From Procambarus clarkii (Eukaryota > Arthropoda > Malacostraca > Decapoda > Cambaridae): DNA of 64,000 nucleotides. This document shows, piece after piece, positions 48,048 through 59,974 of this stretch (position 1 is its first letter; the number at the start of each line of letters is the position of its first letter). Location of the stretch: the NCBI RefSeq assembly GCF_040958095.1, contig NC_091209.1:13133424-13197423 (forward strand), read 5' to 3'. The translations under genes and the position numbers were made by a program. The notes under the pieces are model-generated. The model was not told the DNA's origin. It ran no database searches and was given only the letters and a program-made list of their open reading frames with translations.

Positions 48048-51000
48048 GAGAAAATCCATAGGAGCTTTGATGAGGGTTTGAACCTATGTGGTGGGTGTTC
48101 CCCCGCACATGCTCTAGGGACTAGACCATGACATGATAATAAGGATTGCAGCCTGGAGTTCTACTGAACTCCTGAGGCTTCTACTGAAGCCAGAACAGGA
48201 TTTTCACACAATCCCCTCATGCACTCTGGCTCTGTCATTCAATGTTCTACCTCCGACGCTCCTCTCACAGATTGCTCCAGGTTGCAACCCTTATTACCAT
48301 GTTGTGGTCTAGTCACTAGAGCCTGTGCATGGGAACACCCACCACATAGGTTTGAGCCTCCATCACGGCTCCTACGGATTTTCTCATTGATACAGTTACG
48401 TTAGTATGATTACTCTGTATTATTATTATTATTAAAGTTTCTTGTTGGGCTGTTGCCAACCCCCTCCCTTAGATGATAATAGGAATCAGGGTAATGGTAA
48501 TTTATGTATGGTGTATATGTATGTTATAATAAAGTTGAATGAATATGTTTTTTTAAGTATACAATAAATGCAGATTTATCAAAGCAAAAAATATTTATGA
48601 CCACCTTAGCTAGACTAGCCTGTTAGACTACAAAATATTTTATGATAATTGTTGTTAAAAACGTCAAATTATGTTTGCCCGTTCAGCAGTGAAGTGGATG
48701 GGAGTGAAGTACAAAAATTGTTGTGTCCGTATCTGGAGATTCGTAACCCCGAGTCGCGGGATGTGCTGTATTTTTTATTCTTTCTGGTTTGCATGTTTGA
48801 TTATTTTTTCTTTTTCTGCAGGAGCCACTTCCTTTAGATGCAGTCTCAGAAGGTACTGAAAACAAAGAGAACACAACACTGGTCAAGTCAGGAAGTGACA
48901 AGGTGGAAGCATGCGAGCGCACTTTCATCACATACTCTGATGATGTGACTTTCAAGCGAGCATTTAGGAAAACCAAGCCAAAGGTTGTCCAGAAAAATAT
49001 ATGCCCCATTACCAGGTAGAAATAATTAAACTCTTATTTGTTTTTAAGTTATCTGCTGGTTAATATGCTAAATTAATTAGGTTTATACTAAAAGCAATGT
49101 AATCCACATTGGGATTACTTCGGAGACAAAATAATGAAGAGCAATGGTTGCTAATAATTTGAAGAAAAGTAGGTAGTGTACAAAGACAGTAAAATGTCAG
49201 CAGAATCTTAGTTGTCGGTGGTTCGGTGGTAGGTCATTCTCAAGTTTTGTGATCGAAAAAAGCCAACCTCTCACTACATTTTGTTGATGTAATCCATTCT
49301 AGAATATTGCATGCCGTTTTAGTCACCATATTTCAAGAAAGATGTTAGACGTTGCATGTACGCAGACATAGGGAGCCGGTCGGCCAAGCGGACAGCACGC
49401 TGGACTTGTGATCCTGTGGTCCCAGGTTCGATCCCGGGCGCCGGCGAGAAACAATGGGCAGTTTCTTTCACCCTATGCCCCTATTACCTAGCAGTAAATA
49501 GGTACCTGGGTGTTAGTCAGCTGTCACGGGCTGCTTCCTGGGGTGGAGGCCTGGTCGAGGACCGGGCTGCGGGGACACTAAAAAAAAAAAAAGTCCCAAA
49601 ATCATCTCAAGATAATTTCAAGATATGCAAGCACGTTACTGGTTGCTCAGTCTTGACCAGGTTTTTAAAGTATGAAGGCTAAGTCTCTCTGAAAAGCATT
49701 ATTATTTCATACTACTGAAAAACATTATTATTTCAAGTTTTAGTATAAAAGGAAAAGTCAGCATCAAGGTTCTAATTTTTTTTCATTATAAAAGAACACA
49801 TTAAAGGCATTTGTCTGGGGTGATCCAGGACACGAATTTGATTTCCATCGTATTATTCTCAAAGATTTTCTCATTGATCTATCTTGCTACTGAAATTTCA
49901 TTATGCACATTAAATGTAGTTCACAGTAGATCATGAAGCTAATTCTTGAAATTAGCAGGTTTCATCTATTCTTAGTCATCAAATAGATGATAAAATGACT
50001 TGGAATACACTGGACAGCAATGCACTACAAATTCTTTACATGGTAAAAATCGTTGAACTTTATTCTGTTTGCAGGTTACCAGCTCGGTATTTTGATCCGG
50101 TGACACAGTTGCCGTATGCTACGCTGCAAGCATTCCGTGTGTTACGTGAGGCTTATTACCAACAGCTGGAGGATAAAGGTGATCGTAGAAACAAGGAGGT
50201 GAGCAATTTTCACTTGTCAATTTTGGTGTGTTATTGTTGTGTAAGCTGGCTCTTGATAAACCATTTCTTGTCACATTGACTCTACACTATTAGCTATTTT
50301 TGTATCTTTCTTGTCAATCTTTTCCAACACTTTTGAAGCAAGAATATCTCATTCCGAAACAGTTGATTATATTTTGTTTTGAGTTGTGTAGAGATGCGAC
50401 TGTCTTGGTTTGGATTCTTTCAGGTAATTTTGTTGTTAAATATTATGGTGACTGATATTTAAGTTAAATTACTCTATTGTTATGAAATGAAAAACATTAA
50501 CCGGTGTTCTGGTCTTCTAAATTTATTTTGAATAGTTGGCAATCCTACTGAAGGAGTAGTTTGAAAAGATCTCTTGGGTGCTGGTATGTTTGGTAGTATG
50601 GCATCCTGGCATGTCAGCCTGTCAGTATGGTATACTGTCATTATGTCAGCCTGTCAGTATGGTATCCTGTTATTATGTTGGCCTGTTAGTATGGTATACT
50701 GCCATTATGTCAGCCTGTCAGTATGGTATCCTGTTATTATGTCGGCCTGTTAGTATGGTATACTGCCATTATGTCAGCCTGTCAGTATGGTATCCTGTTA
50801 TGTCATCCTGTTAATATGGTATCCTGTCATTATGTCAGCCTGTCAGTATGGTATACTGCCATTATGTCAGCCTGTCAGTATGGTATCCTGTTATGTCAGC
50901 CTGTCAGTATGGTATCTTGCCATTATGTCAGCCTGTCAGTATGGTATACTGTCATTATGTCAGCCTGTCAGTATGGTATCCTGTTATTATGTTGGCCTGT

Positions 51001-54000
51001 TAGTATGGTATACTGCCATTATGTCAGCCTGTTAGTATGGTATACTGCCATTATGTCAGCCTGTCAGTATGGTATCCTGCCATTATGTCAGCCTGTCAGT
51101 ATGGTATCCTGTCATTATGTCAGCCTGTCAGTATGGTATACTGCCATTATGTCAGCCTGTCAGTATGGTATCCTGTTATGTCAGCCTGTCAGTATGGTAT
51201 CCTGCCATTATATTAGCCTGTCTGATGGTACATTACCCTTTTCCAGAAATGCAGTGGATCATACCTTAGGCAGTTGTAGAAATTGAAGGTCAGACTAATA
51301 CTGATAACTATTTCTGTACAATACATATTGCATCTTTACAATATCTCCAGGTCTTCTCATGGGAAAGTATAGTTTGATTTTCTGCAATTTACTGATTTAG
51401 TTGGTTATTTTGTTGCTGTATTTGCTCTTGGTTGTATACATCGCTTTTGTGCCAAAGGGTAATATGTTTTAAATATTTTTGAGGTATTTTAATGTGTGGT
51501 GTGCATACACTACATATTAAATCACAGAGTGCAAAACACTTTCTTTGCAGGTGTAAGGCATTGCTACTATTAATGAATGCTAGAGTCTTTATATTAAGGA
51601 GAACTTTAAACATATTTTTTAGTTCAGAGGATAGCTTATATCTACAGTATAGGCATTTTCGTTATTTTTAGTAATATTCAACACAGGTGTCCAAGTGGCT
51701 TGCATGGCGCCGGGAATACAAGAAGGTTCGTGCTTCAGCACAGAGCATCAAACCCACAGTTACTACTCTTCATCAGTCTACAGCTTCATCTACTGTATCC
51801 TCTACCACCCGTGCTACGGGAATACCAACTCTGGCAACTGTTCCCACAATGACACCGGGTGTTACATACTCCACTGCTCTCCCTCTTTCAACACCCACTT
51901 CAGCTGTGACATCTGTGGCAGCAGTAGCTCAGATTCTTAGGTCAGCTGCCCCAGCATCATCTACGTTAATAGTCAGTACAGCCACGCCAAATACGCTGCC
52001 CACCACTTCAGTGGTTGCCACGTCCCTGCATCTCGGTCCTAGGCCCACTGCTACAGTTACCACTGCACAAGCAGGTACTCAAAGCAAATATTAATGTACT
52101 CTGTGGATGTAGCCATTCAATTAAGTACAGCATATATATATTTCTGAGCTATCTCATTCGGTTGCTCTCTTAGGTAAGATTCTACTGTCACAATGGAAAC
52201 TGCACAGCCCGTCCTAAGGTTTCCCAATGTCAAGAAAACGGTAAATTTAAAGTGTCCTCTCCTGACCTACCAAAGGGTCCAAAACAGAAAACGACGGTAT
52301 GTCACTTTCGCGAGCCGCTTCCATTTTCTAGTACGACAATTTTTGGCCTTGTGTAATGCATACGATCGAAAAGCGAAGTTCTTTGTAGGAAGACAGATTG
52401 AACTGTAACATGATGTCAGTCAAGGTGACATTCTGGTACAAGTTCCACAGGGAGCTTTTCAATCGGTCAATACAGGAGCATTCTTTTTCAATGTCTTTCC
52501 AGTGCTCTCTTAGTCAAGCTCTTTAAGTACTTACCTAATTGTGCTTACGGGGGTTGAGCTCTGGCTCTTTGGTCCCGCCTCTCAACTGTCAGTCAAATGG
52601 TGTACAGATTCCTGAGCCTACTGGGCTCTTATCATATCTACATTTGAGACTGCGCATGGAGTCTGCCTCCATCACATCACTGCCTAATGCATTCCATCTG
52701 TTAACTACTCTGACACTGAAAAAGTTCTTTCTAACGTCCCTGTGGCTCATTTCGGCACTCAGTTTCCACCTGTCCTTCCTTGAACGTGTACCACCTGTGT
52801 TAAACAGTTTATCTTTATCTACCCTGTCAATTCCTCTGAGAATTTTGTAGGTAGTGATCATGTCACCCCATACTCTTCTGTCTTCCAGTGCCGTGAGGTA
52901 CATTTCACACAGCCTTTCCTCGTAACTAATGTGCTTAATTCTGGGACTAGCCAAGTGGCATACCTCTGAACTTTTTCCAGCTTTGTATTCGTCATCAACT
53001 CCTAGATCTTTCTCTTTGTCCGTTTCATGAAGGACTACCTCTCCCATTCGGTATCCTGTGTCTGGTCTCCTGTTTCCACTGCCTAGTTTCATTAAGTGTG
53101 TGTGGGTGCATGAACTGTTTGAAGTCTTCTCTCTAGCAGTTCCCAGCATGCCTTCCTCTCTGCCTTGATGTTACAGTTTCTACTGAGACAGTGGAATTTT
53201 ACCTTAGGGAGTTACTACGTGACCTGCTCAGGTTAGCATTTTTTATATACATATTCTAAAATAAAAAAAAATTGATTTTGAGTTCAAAGTGGACTAAGTA
53301 AATTTAAACAATTTGTTGTTGCATTTGATTTGAGTAAGTTAGAGATTAAAGGAATGGTTGTGTATGAGAAGAGATTTATCTGCACAGCATCATGATTTGT
53401 AGGTTTATTTAAAAATAGGTTGAAGTTTATTAAAGTTGAATATTATTTATTGTATATTGGCCTATCTGTAGAGTTTAAATTTGATTTACAATTAATAAAA
53501 TGTACTTAATATTTTCAGCTGTGAGTTTTGCATGTTTGTAATTTAGATTAATAATTGAGTTTTGATATACTGTATACAGATTATTGTATTTTGTATTTTA
53601 TTTTTCTCATAATTGATCACGGTTGCAGGGGGCGGACTGGCCAACTTACAAGGTCAAACGGTACAGCTGGTGCAGACAGTGGGTCGTGGTATGGGCGGGA
53701 CAGTGCGGCCAAGTCATCAGATGGTGGTGATGACCAGTGCTGGCCCAACTGGAGGTCTACAGTTGGTTGGCGGTGGCAGTGGTACAAATCTTCTGGTTCA
53801 GGGTGGTGCCGGCGGTACACAAAACCTGCTGGTGCAGGGTACTACGGCGGGCAGTGTCGGCAACCTGCAGATTGTGCAGGCCAGCGGGGGCAGTGGCGTA
53901 CAGGTAAGACTGCAATTATCAGTTGTCAACTATATGGGTTAGTCAATGCATGAACTCTCATATCCTAAACACTGTATTTTAACATACATGTATGCAATTT

Positions 54001-57000
54001 CAGCTTGCATTGCTAAATCTGGATGTTATATTTAATAAGAAATTGGCAGAGATTAAATTTAAAATACAAAAGTGAGGTGTATTGATATGCATTTAATTAC
54101 AATTTGGATAAATTAGAACTGAACTCCTTTTATTTGACCTGTGATTCCATTTAATGCCCAAAATTTATCTTTAGGTTTTGGGAGGGTCAAATAAAATACT
54201 TTTTATTAGCACAAATGATAGAATACATATTTGGACATGCTATTTATAACAAAATCTCATGTAATTTTTTTTTAAATCAATGTCAACATTTGTTTATGTT
54301 TATCTTCAATGCAAAGGCCAATCACAGTCACTTATTGCTGTGAATACCTATTGTGCAGCAACAGGCATCCATGACAGGCTTGGATTTTTATTATTGCTTC
54401 CAGGAGCATTTTCCTCTAATAATAGCATTAGCAGGACCTCACAATGCAGAGTATCCTTGCTAGAATGGAGCCTTTAGAGGAGCAGAAATCATTGGCTAGC
54501 TGAACAAATGTTGGTGGAGCAGTATATATAATATATATATATACCTATCTGTTTTTGCTTTTCTTTCCTGTGGAAATGTGTCGTTTTTGGGGCAGCACTT
54601 GACCGAGGATGCATGCCATATAGACCTATGGGAGACCTGTGCTGCCACCTGGTGGCATATTGCTTGATTTCCTTTGGGAATCTACCATTGGTCTTGTTGC
54701 ATTCTTTTGTCTCTAATCAATAGCATTGTTTGTTTTGCTTTGCCTCATCTTTTGGTGGTAGTTTTACTACTTTGGGAGTTGGTTTCAGATTCCCATACTC
54801 CCCCTTGCAGTATGAGCATGCCAGACTATGTTCCTGGTGTCTGCGCCTGCCAAACACACGACGTTGCTACAACTTTTGAACAAGTTGTAACAACCAATAT
54901 AGAAAATTGTAACAACATTCTAATACATCATAAAAATGTTATAACAAGATGTAATAACATTATTACAAGTTATAACAAGGAAAAAAATAGGGACTGTTAC
55001 GTTGTGTGTTTGCAGGGTGGTAGACCTGCACTTGTCCAGAAGCACGGTAGCGTTGTATGTGTTTATGATGCAAGCTACTGGAGATTGACTGGGGTCTCCC
55101 AGAAAGCTGTGTTTCAGTATAATTTAAGCTTTATTTTTTTTTTATTTAGTTTATATTATATGCGTAATAAGTTCTCTGTAAAAGCATACAATAACTCTCT
55201 TTAGTTTAGTTTTTGCACAATGCTCGGCTGCTATTGTTGCTTAAAACATTTGACCTAGTTTCTGTAGGGTAATGTATGACCATATAGAATGGTGTATTAT
55301 GCAAAACATAGCTTAATAACTAATGAGTGATATTTTGTATTGCATGTGGATGTGCATATCTTATTTATTAAATACAAAATTTGGGGATATATTTTTCCTC
55401 CTGAATTTGAATAGAACTTGAGTACAATAAATACTTTATCAATACAGTACTGTAGCTGCTTCTTTTTCGTAGAGTAGAGCATAATATTACTTGATTAGGT
55501 TTTTATGTCACAGGCCATAATCTAAGTTGGTTATTAATGTATAACAAGATAACAACAATGTAGTAGGCTATTACAGTACAGTACTGTACTAAAGTACTAT
55601 AAGGTTTTCTTCCCATCTTAATGTATGGAGATGAAATTTGCCTGAAATGTTTAACACTAGTCTGCTACTTTGTCATGTAACCACTTACCTGGAGCATACC
55701 TGGAGAGGGGGTTTGGGTGTTCTTCTACTCCTCGGGCCCAACGTGAAGCCAGGCTCAATATTGTATGTTGGACACTTGGACTCGACAGTAGAGTGACCGT
55801 CTCAATTCTTGCAGCTCAGCGTTCATTTCTGGACCATCCAAATTGCTTGTACCATTCCTCTCCTCCATTCTAACCCAAATCCTTATTCTCACCCATTCCA
55901 AGTGCTGTACAGTATAGACATAATGGCTTAGCACTTGCTCCTAATAATTACCTTTATCCTGTTAGATGGGACTCCAACTTCACACCCTATCTTGGCTATG
56001 TTGTCTCCCCTCCAGTAATGCAGCCTTGGGTAGAGACTACTTCTTGTCCTTTCTGCTGTTTAGGTTTGCGGAATTAGGGTTTTGAAATGCTAAGTGCTAC
56101 TGGAGGTCTCAACAGTCAGCTTTCTTTTCTTTGTTAGGTTTCAAGCAGTGTCTATGTGGATCACAAACTTTTTAAATTCCACCATAGGAGATAAGCCAGG
56201 GGCATTACCAGCTCTGGCATGACACTAGTTGGAGTATGGTAAAGAACATTGGTGCTGGATGTGTGTGTGTATGTGTGTGTCGGGAGGTGGGGGGGGGGAC
56301 CAGCATCCTGGGTCACCTTAGATGCTCTCCACGCTCTTGGACCACGACATGGGCATGGCGTGCGTCTTGGCTGACCCTAGGATGCTGATTCGATCCGTAT
56401 CCTGTTCCAGTGATCTTTTTTGGTAGATACATCATATTATTTATATTTCCTTGTGTGTCAGAATATTGTGTTGCATTTTTGTATTTACTTGCCATGCTTT
56501 TGAGTTCTGTGCTGAGCATTCCTCACAAAAGATATTTCTTTCAGAAATTAAATACTTTTTGGGGAATAATTACTCTCAAGAAAATCTAAGTGCAATTTGC
56601 AAATTTCAAATCTTGGAGATTTTCATTTACTCAAAGCCTTGTAATTTTTTGTTACATATTTTTGTTCTTGTTTTGATATGATGAAGATGGATGCTTTGGG
56701 GTATCTCAGTGTGTCTGTCTGTCTGGCAGGACATATACATTTAAGAAATATTACCCACTTGTCTGTATACTCGGTAGGGGTTTTGTTTGGTTTGAAACTG
56801 CTCAGGACTACAGTATACCTATTGCATTGATGTTAATAACACTGTCAGACCTTCAGTCCAATTCCACACCAATTCTGACTGCTGGGCCAGTCAGTCAGTG
56901 AGTGAGTTTCTTTACATTGAGAAGTAGGATTAAGAGATGTACTGTACTTTACTTTTTAGTACTAAAACTACTCTAAAGTCTAACTGGCTTAAGTTAGTAA

Positions 57001-59974
57001 CTTAGCCAGTAAGTAAGTTACTGGCTAAGTCTTAACATAATAACTTTCTTTATCCATGCACCTGTTGGGCTTAGCAACCTGTTTGTTCCTAGTCCTTGAT
57101 TGTAAGAGTACAATCAAGTTTGCTTACTTCCACTGACCCAACAGTCAGAATGGGTTTGGTGTTGAGCTAAAGGCCCGTCCACCACAAAAAGGTTATTAAG
57201 AAACCAACCAACAAATAAACTTTAATTCTGAGCATTGGAAGTGGAGCATATCTCCCTGTATGTATGAGAGGTGAGAGAATATCTCCCTGTATGTAGGAGA
57301 AGTGAGAGAATATCTCCCTGTATGTATGAGAGGTGAGAGAATATCTCCTGGTATGTATGAGAGGTGGGAGAATATCTCCCTGTATGTATGAGAGGTGGGA
57401 GAATATCTCCTGGTATGTATGAGAAGTGAGAGAATATCTCCCGGTATGTATATCTACCTTCGTGTTGGCCTGATAAAGTGTGGAATTCAGCTGGAGGCAT
57501 GGGTATGACCTGCCGCTCTTTCTGAATTCCACACTTCACCAAGTCAACATATACTGTAGCATAAGATTTTTATTATTTACATTTGCTTACAGGTAATTCA
57601 CATGTTTTTTTTTTTTTTTAATTAGGGGTGTCCCTTTTTAAAATAACCCATGTTTAATAAATATGCATGTACAAGGCCTGCTGGGCGATACTATAGATGC
57701 TGATGGGATATTTGTGAAAGCATTTAAATGCTGGTATGAAAATTAGTAACATCATATGATGTTGCTCGTCGTCCTTTAGAGACATGTAAGGATCCAACCT
57801 TAAATGGTTAAATTTATTTAAATACACTATTGGAGCAATTGAATTTATCCATTCAATAAACATGACCTAGAGGTATACAGTGTTGTTTTGCTTGTTGGCC
57901 TGTGCTTAGCTGAAACCCACCACTTCAACCGTCTACGTGCACTAAATCATACAATTTACCAACTTTTTTCTCCACACTTTTGTTCTTGTCATTTTATTCC
58001 TTTTTTCTGTTAATTAAGAGGCTAATATGGCCCCCCTCTGTTCTAAATATATATATAGAGAAGGGTGTGAGCTTAGTGAATGATAGGAATGCATGGAGTA
58101 TTACTGTATATCAAATGTGATGTATGCAGATGGTGATGAGAACAGAGAAAGAGAGATTTATGTAGAATATCTGAAATGTTGTGTGTGCATGTGTGAGAGA
58201 GAGAGAGAAGGCTACTGGAGGTCATTATAGTTACTCAAAGTAAGAGTGAGATGAAAACTGTGTGTGTAATGAAGGACAATGGAGAAGTACTGGAATTGAT
58301 TGATAACTTTTATAAGTACTTGAGTTGTGCGATTGATTAGACACTAATCTGAGAAAGCAGAGCGAAGAGTAGAATGAATCTGAGAAGGTAAGCAGCTGGT
58401 GCATTTAAAGTGGTAGTTGGGAAGAACCACTAGTGTTTCTATATTTGTGTAAGCACATTGAGTTAAAGGGCAGCTTGGAGTGTATCAAGACTGACTCATA
58501 AAATCGAGGATTGTGTGTATTTAGATAGTCTGGCAGTGATGGACAAAAGGATAGTGAGGGAGTGACAAGAGTATTCGGGGGAATCCCTGTGTGTAAGAGG
58601 CAGTGAGGAAAGCAAAGATGATGATCAGAGATGGTGTTTGAAGAAAGAGCACAAATGTGAACAATGCATGAAAATAGTAGAAATAGGTTAGAGGGGAAGT
58701 AGTTAGCTTTGTGTAAATGCTTGACATTTCTCTATGAAATTACGTAAGTATTTTATACTTATCCGATAATTTGTGAAGCATTTGAGATATTATTGTAAAT
58801 AATTTGTTGGAATTTGATGGGAGTAGTTCAACAGGTTGTTACTTAAGGAAAGGTACAGTACTGTGGAGTGAAAGAATGGGGTCACTTTGATTATCCTTAA
58901 ATCTTTATTTCAGTCACACTTTTGTCTTCAGTCAACTGCTTCCTCAAGTCCCCTGTTTAATTTGTTGAGAAAAATGGGTAAAATTCCTCCACAACCGTTT
59001 CTATATTGTGTTTGGTTCTCTTCTGATGTGTATTTTGATTATTTTTTTAGCCCACTCCGGCGCAGTAGAAAGAGAGCATTTCTGCTACCCTTGGCATCGG
59101 CATCTGCATCTGCATCCTTACTAAGGTTAAGGTTTTATGCCTCATCTGTGGCAGCATTGGTGGTAGAAGTGAGCTATGTAATTGGATATCACTGATTTTT
59201 AATATGCTTCCTCCCCACCCCTCATCCAAAGAATCAGATTAAATGTGTGTGTACACAGCTACTGTGGTCTTGTGTCTTGATCACCAACCTTCTATGATTG
59301 CATGCAATAGTATCTTGAATTACCCCCCTGCATGTTTCTCTTCCTTAATCTTGTACGAGATGTTCTGGAATTTATTTACATACTGCTTTAGTAACATAGT
59401 TACTGCCATATTCTCTGGGTGTTTTAATTTTGTCCCTCAGCCTTTAAGGATAATCAATGGTGCAAGGGGTTTGCTTCATCATTCACTGCCCATGAGGTCT
59501 GGTTTAGTCTGGGATCAGACACAGCAAGCAAAGTGGGATTAGTGTGATATGGGTCATGTGGTCATTCAGCTTTATTTCAACCCTGTCTGTCTACCTCTTG
59601 GAGTTTTACATATTTTGGTAATGAAGGATGGCATAAACAGAAATGACTTAATTTTTGGCCAAAATTCTGGATCATTTCAAGAATTCTTTTCTATTTTAAT
59701 GTTTTAATGTATACAAATGTTCAAATATAAATTTGAGTACTTTGTTTATTTTAGCATTTCAATGTGCATTGAGCAGGTAGGTAAATTAAGAAATATAGTA
59801 CTGTATTAATTTTAAGAAATTAGTAGAGATTTCCTTTCATTCCATAATGAATGTGCTCTTCAGGTGGTGCAAGCCAGCGGTGGTGGGAATGTGCAGGTGG
59901 TGCAAGGTGGCCGCTTCACCATCCGCCCCATGGCCAGTCAAGCATTCACCAACCTACAGTCTCTTCTTAAGTAG
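43936..59974 (+). CDS. VPS72: VPS72/YL1 homologue, H2A.Z chaperone subunit of SRCAP/SWR1 and TIP60 complexes
   Basis: Binds the H2A.Z-H2B dimer and helps deposit it in nucleosomes. Ten coding exons join in phase to 607 aa: 43936-44069, 45081-45216, 45540-45639, 46848-47039, 47612-47781, 48822-49015, 50075-50198, 51687-52074, 53629-53903 and 59864-59974. Exons 1-2 give the YL1 N-terminus (RLLEEEEEDDFYKTTYGGF, then DEVDSDFSIDENDEP, the acidic H2A.Z-binding part). Exons 4-5 give YPRLTQEELLEEAKMTEEVN and the LDRKKPKV block. Exons 6-7 give the YL1_C domain (NICPITRLPARYFDP, LPYATLQAFRVLREAYY). Human VPS72 is about 364 aa and ends soon after YL1_C. Here exons 8-10 add about 255 residues, Ser/Thr/Ala-rich and then Gly/Gln/Val-rich, with a repeated VQASGG motif. 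All junctions are GT-AG. The ATG exon starts at an acceptor (43918), so a non-coding first exon exists upstream. Intact. Confidence 0.95.
44777..44964. mobile_element. 188-bp fold-back insertion with 14-bp target duplication
   Basis: The two halves (about 44779-44850 and 44855-44926) are inverted copies, CCAGACCACACACTAGAAGG pairing with CCTTCTAGTGTGTGGTCTGG. The right half continues into GCCATGTTATTGTGACTCAT. An identical 14-bp sequence (ATACAGCACTGTAT) sits on both sides (44763-44776 and 44965-44978). Lies in intron 1 of VPS72. Same family as 32030-32110. Confidence 0.8.
48047..48386. mobile_element. 340-bp fold-back element with ~100-bp terminal inverted repeats
   Basis: Left end TGAGAAAATCCATAGGAGC and right end GCTCCTACGGATTTTCTCA are inverted. 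Pairing continues for about 100 bp (AACCTATGTGGTGGGTGTTC against GAACACCCACCACATAGGTT). (ATT)n tracts flank or lie near both sides (48002-48046 and about 48419-48435). In VPS72 intron 5. No clear target duplication. Confidence 0.8.
49371..49616 (+). mobile_element. tRNA-derived SINE, near full length
   Basis: Starts GGGAGCCGGTCGGCCAAGCG, has B box GGTTCGATCCC at about 49425, and ends with a GGCCTGGTCGAGGACCGGGC tail, an A run and ATCATCTCAAGATAA. Same family as 6191-6437. In VPS72 intron 6. Confidence 0.9.
50600..51222. repeat. ~32-bp minisatellite, about 20 copies
   Basis: The unit contains TCAGCCTGTCAGTATGGTAT then CCTG or ACTG and a CATTATG-type end. A shorter ~28-bp variant lacks the CATT part. 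Lies wholly in VPS72 intron 7. Repetitive reading frames here are not coding. Confidence 0.95.
52530..53160 (-). mobile_element. 5'-truncated LINE, antisense
   Basis: The minus strand encodes MGEVVLHETDKEKDLGV, then ISYEERLCEMYLTALEDRRV, WGDMITTYKILRGIDRVDKD and FFSVRVVNRWNALGSDV. Same family as 34387-34905, but here the RT start of the C-terminal region is also present and the frame is open over most of its length. In VPS72 intron 8. Confidence 0.88.
55680..55930. repeat. Dispersed repeat fragment of unknown class
   Basis: Begins CTTACCTGGAGCATACCTGG, followed by CCTCGGGCCCAACGTGAAGC and AATGGCTTAGCACTTGCTCC. It looks like interspersed-repeat sequence rather than unique intron, but I could not pair it with another copy here. 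Confidence 0.4.
57250..57445. repeat. 31-bp minisatellite, about six copies
   Basis: Unit built on ATCTCCCTGTATGTATGAGA followed by GGTGAGAGAAT. In VPS72 intron 9. Confidence 0.95.

Noticed and set aside
49371-49445. Possible tRNA gene
   Set aside because: A and B boxes are present, but the body and LINE-like tail continue directly and an antisense copy sits at 6191-6437, so it is a SINE head. The same applies to the tRNA-like heads at 1430-1580, 18600-18770, 21195 and 42840-42910.
50578-51286. Frames of up to 187 codons with Ser-Ala-Cys-Gln repeats
   Set aside because: The intronic minisatellite of VPS72, not an exon.
52193-52408. Possible exon in VPS72 intron 8
   Set aside because: Open for about 70 codons but without suitable splice sites or similarity to YL1; exons 8 and 9 already join in phase.
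57167-57542. Minus-strand frames with repeated Tyr-Ser-Leu blocks
   Set aside because: Translation of the 31-bp minisatellite in VPS72 intron 9.
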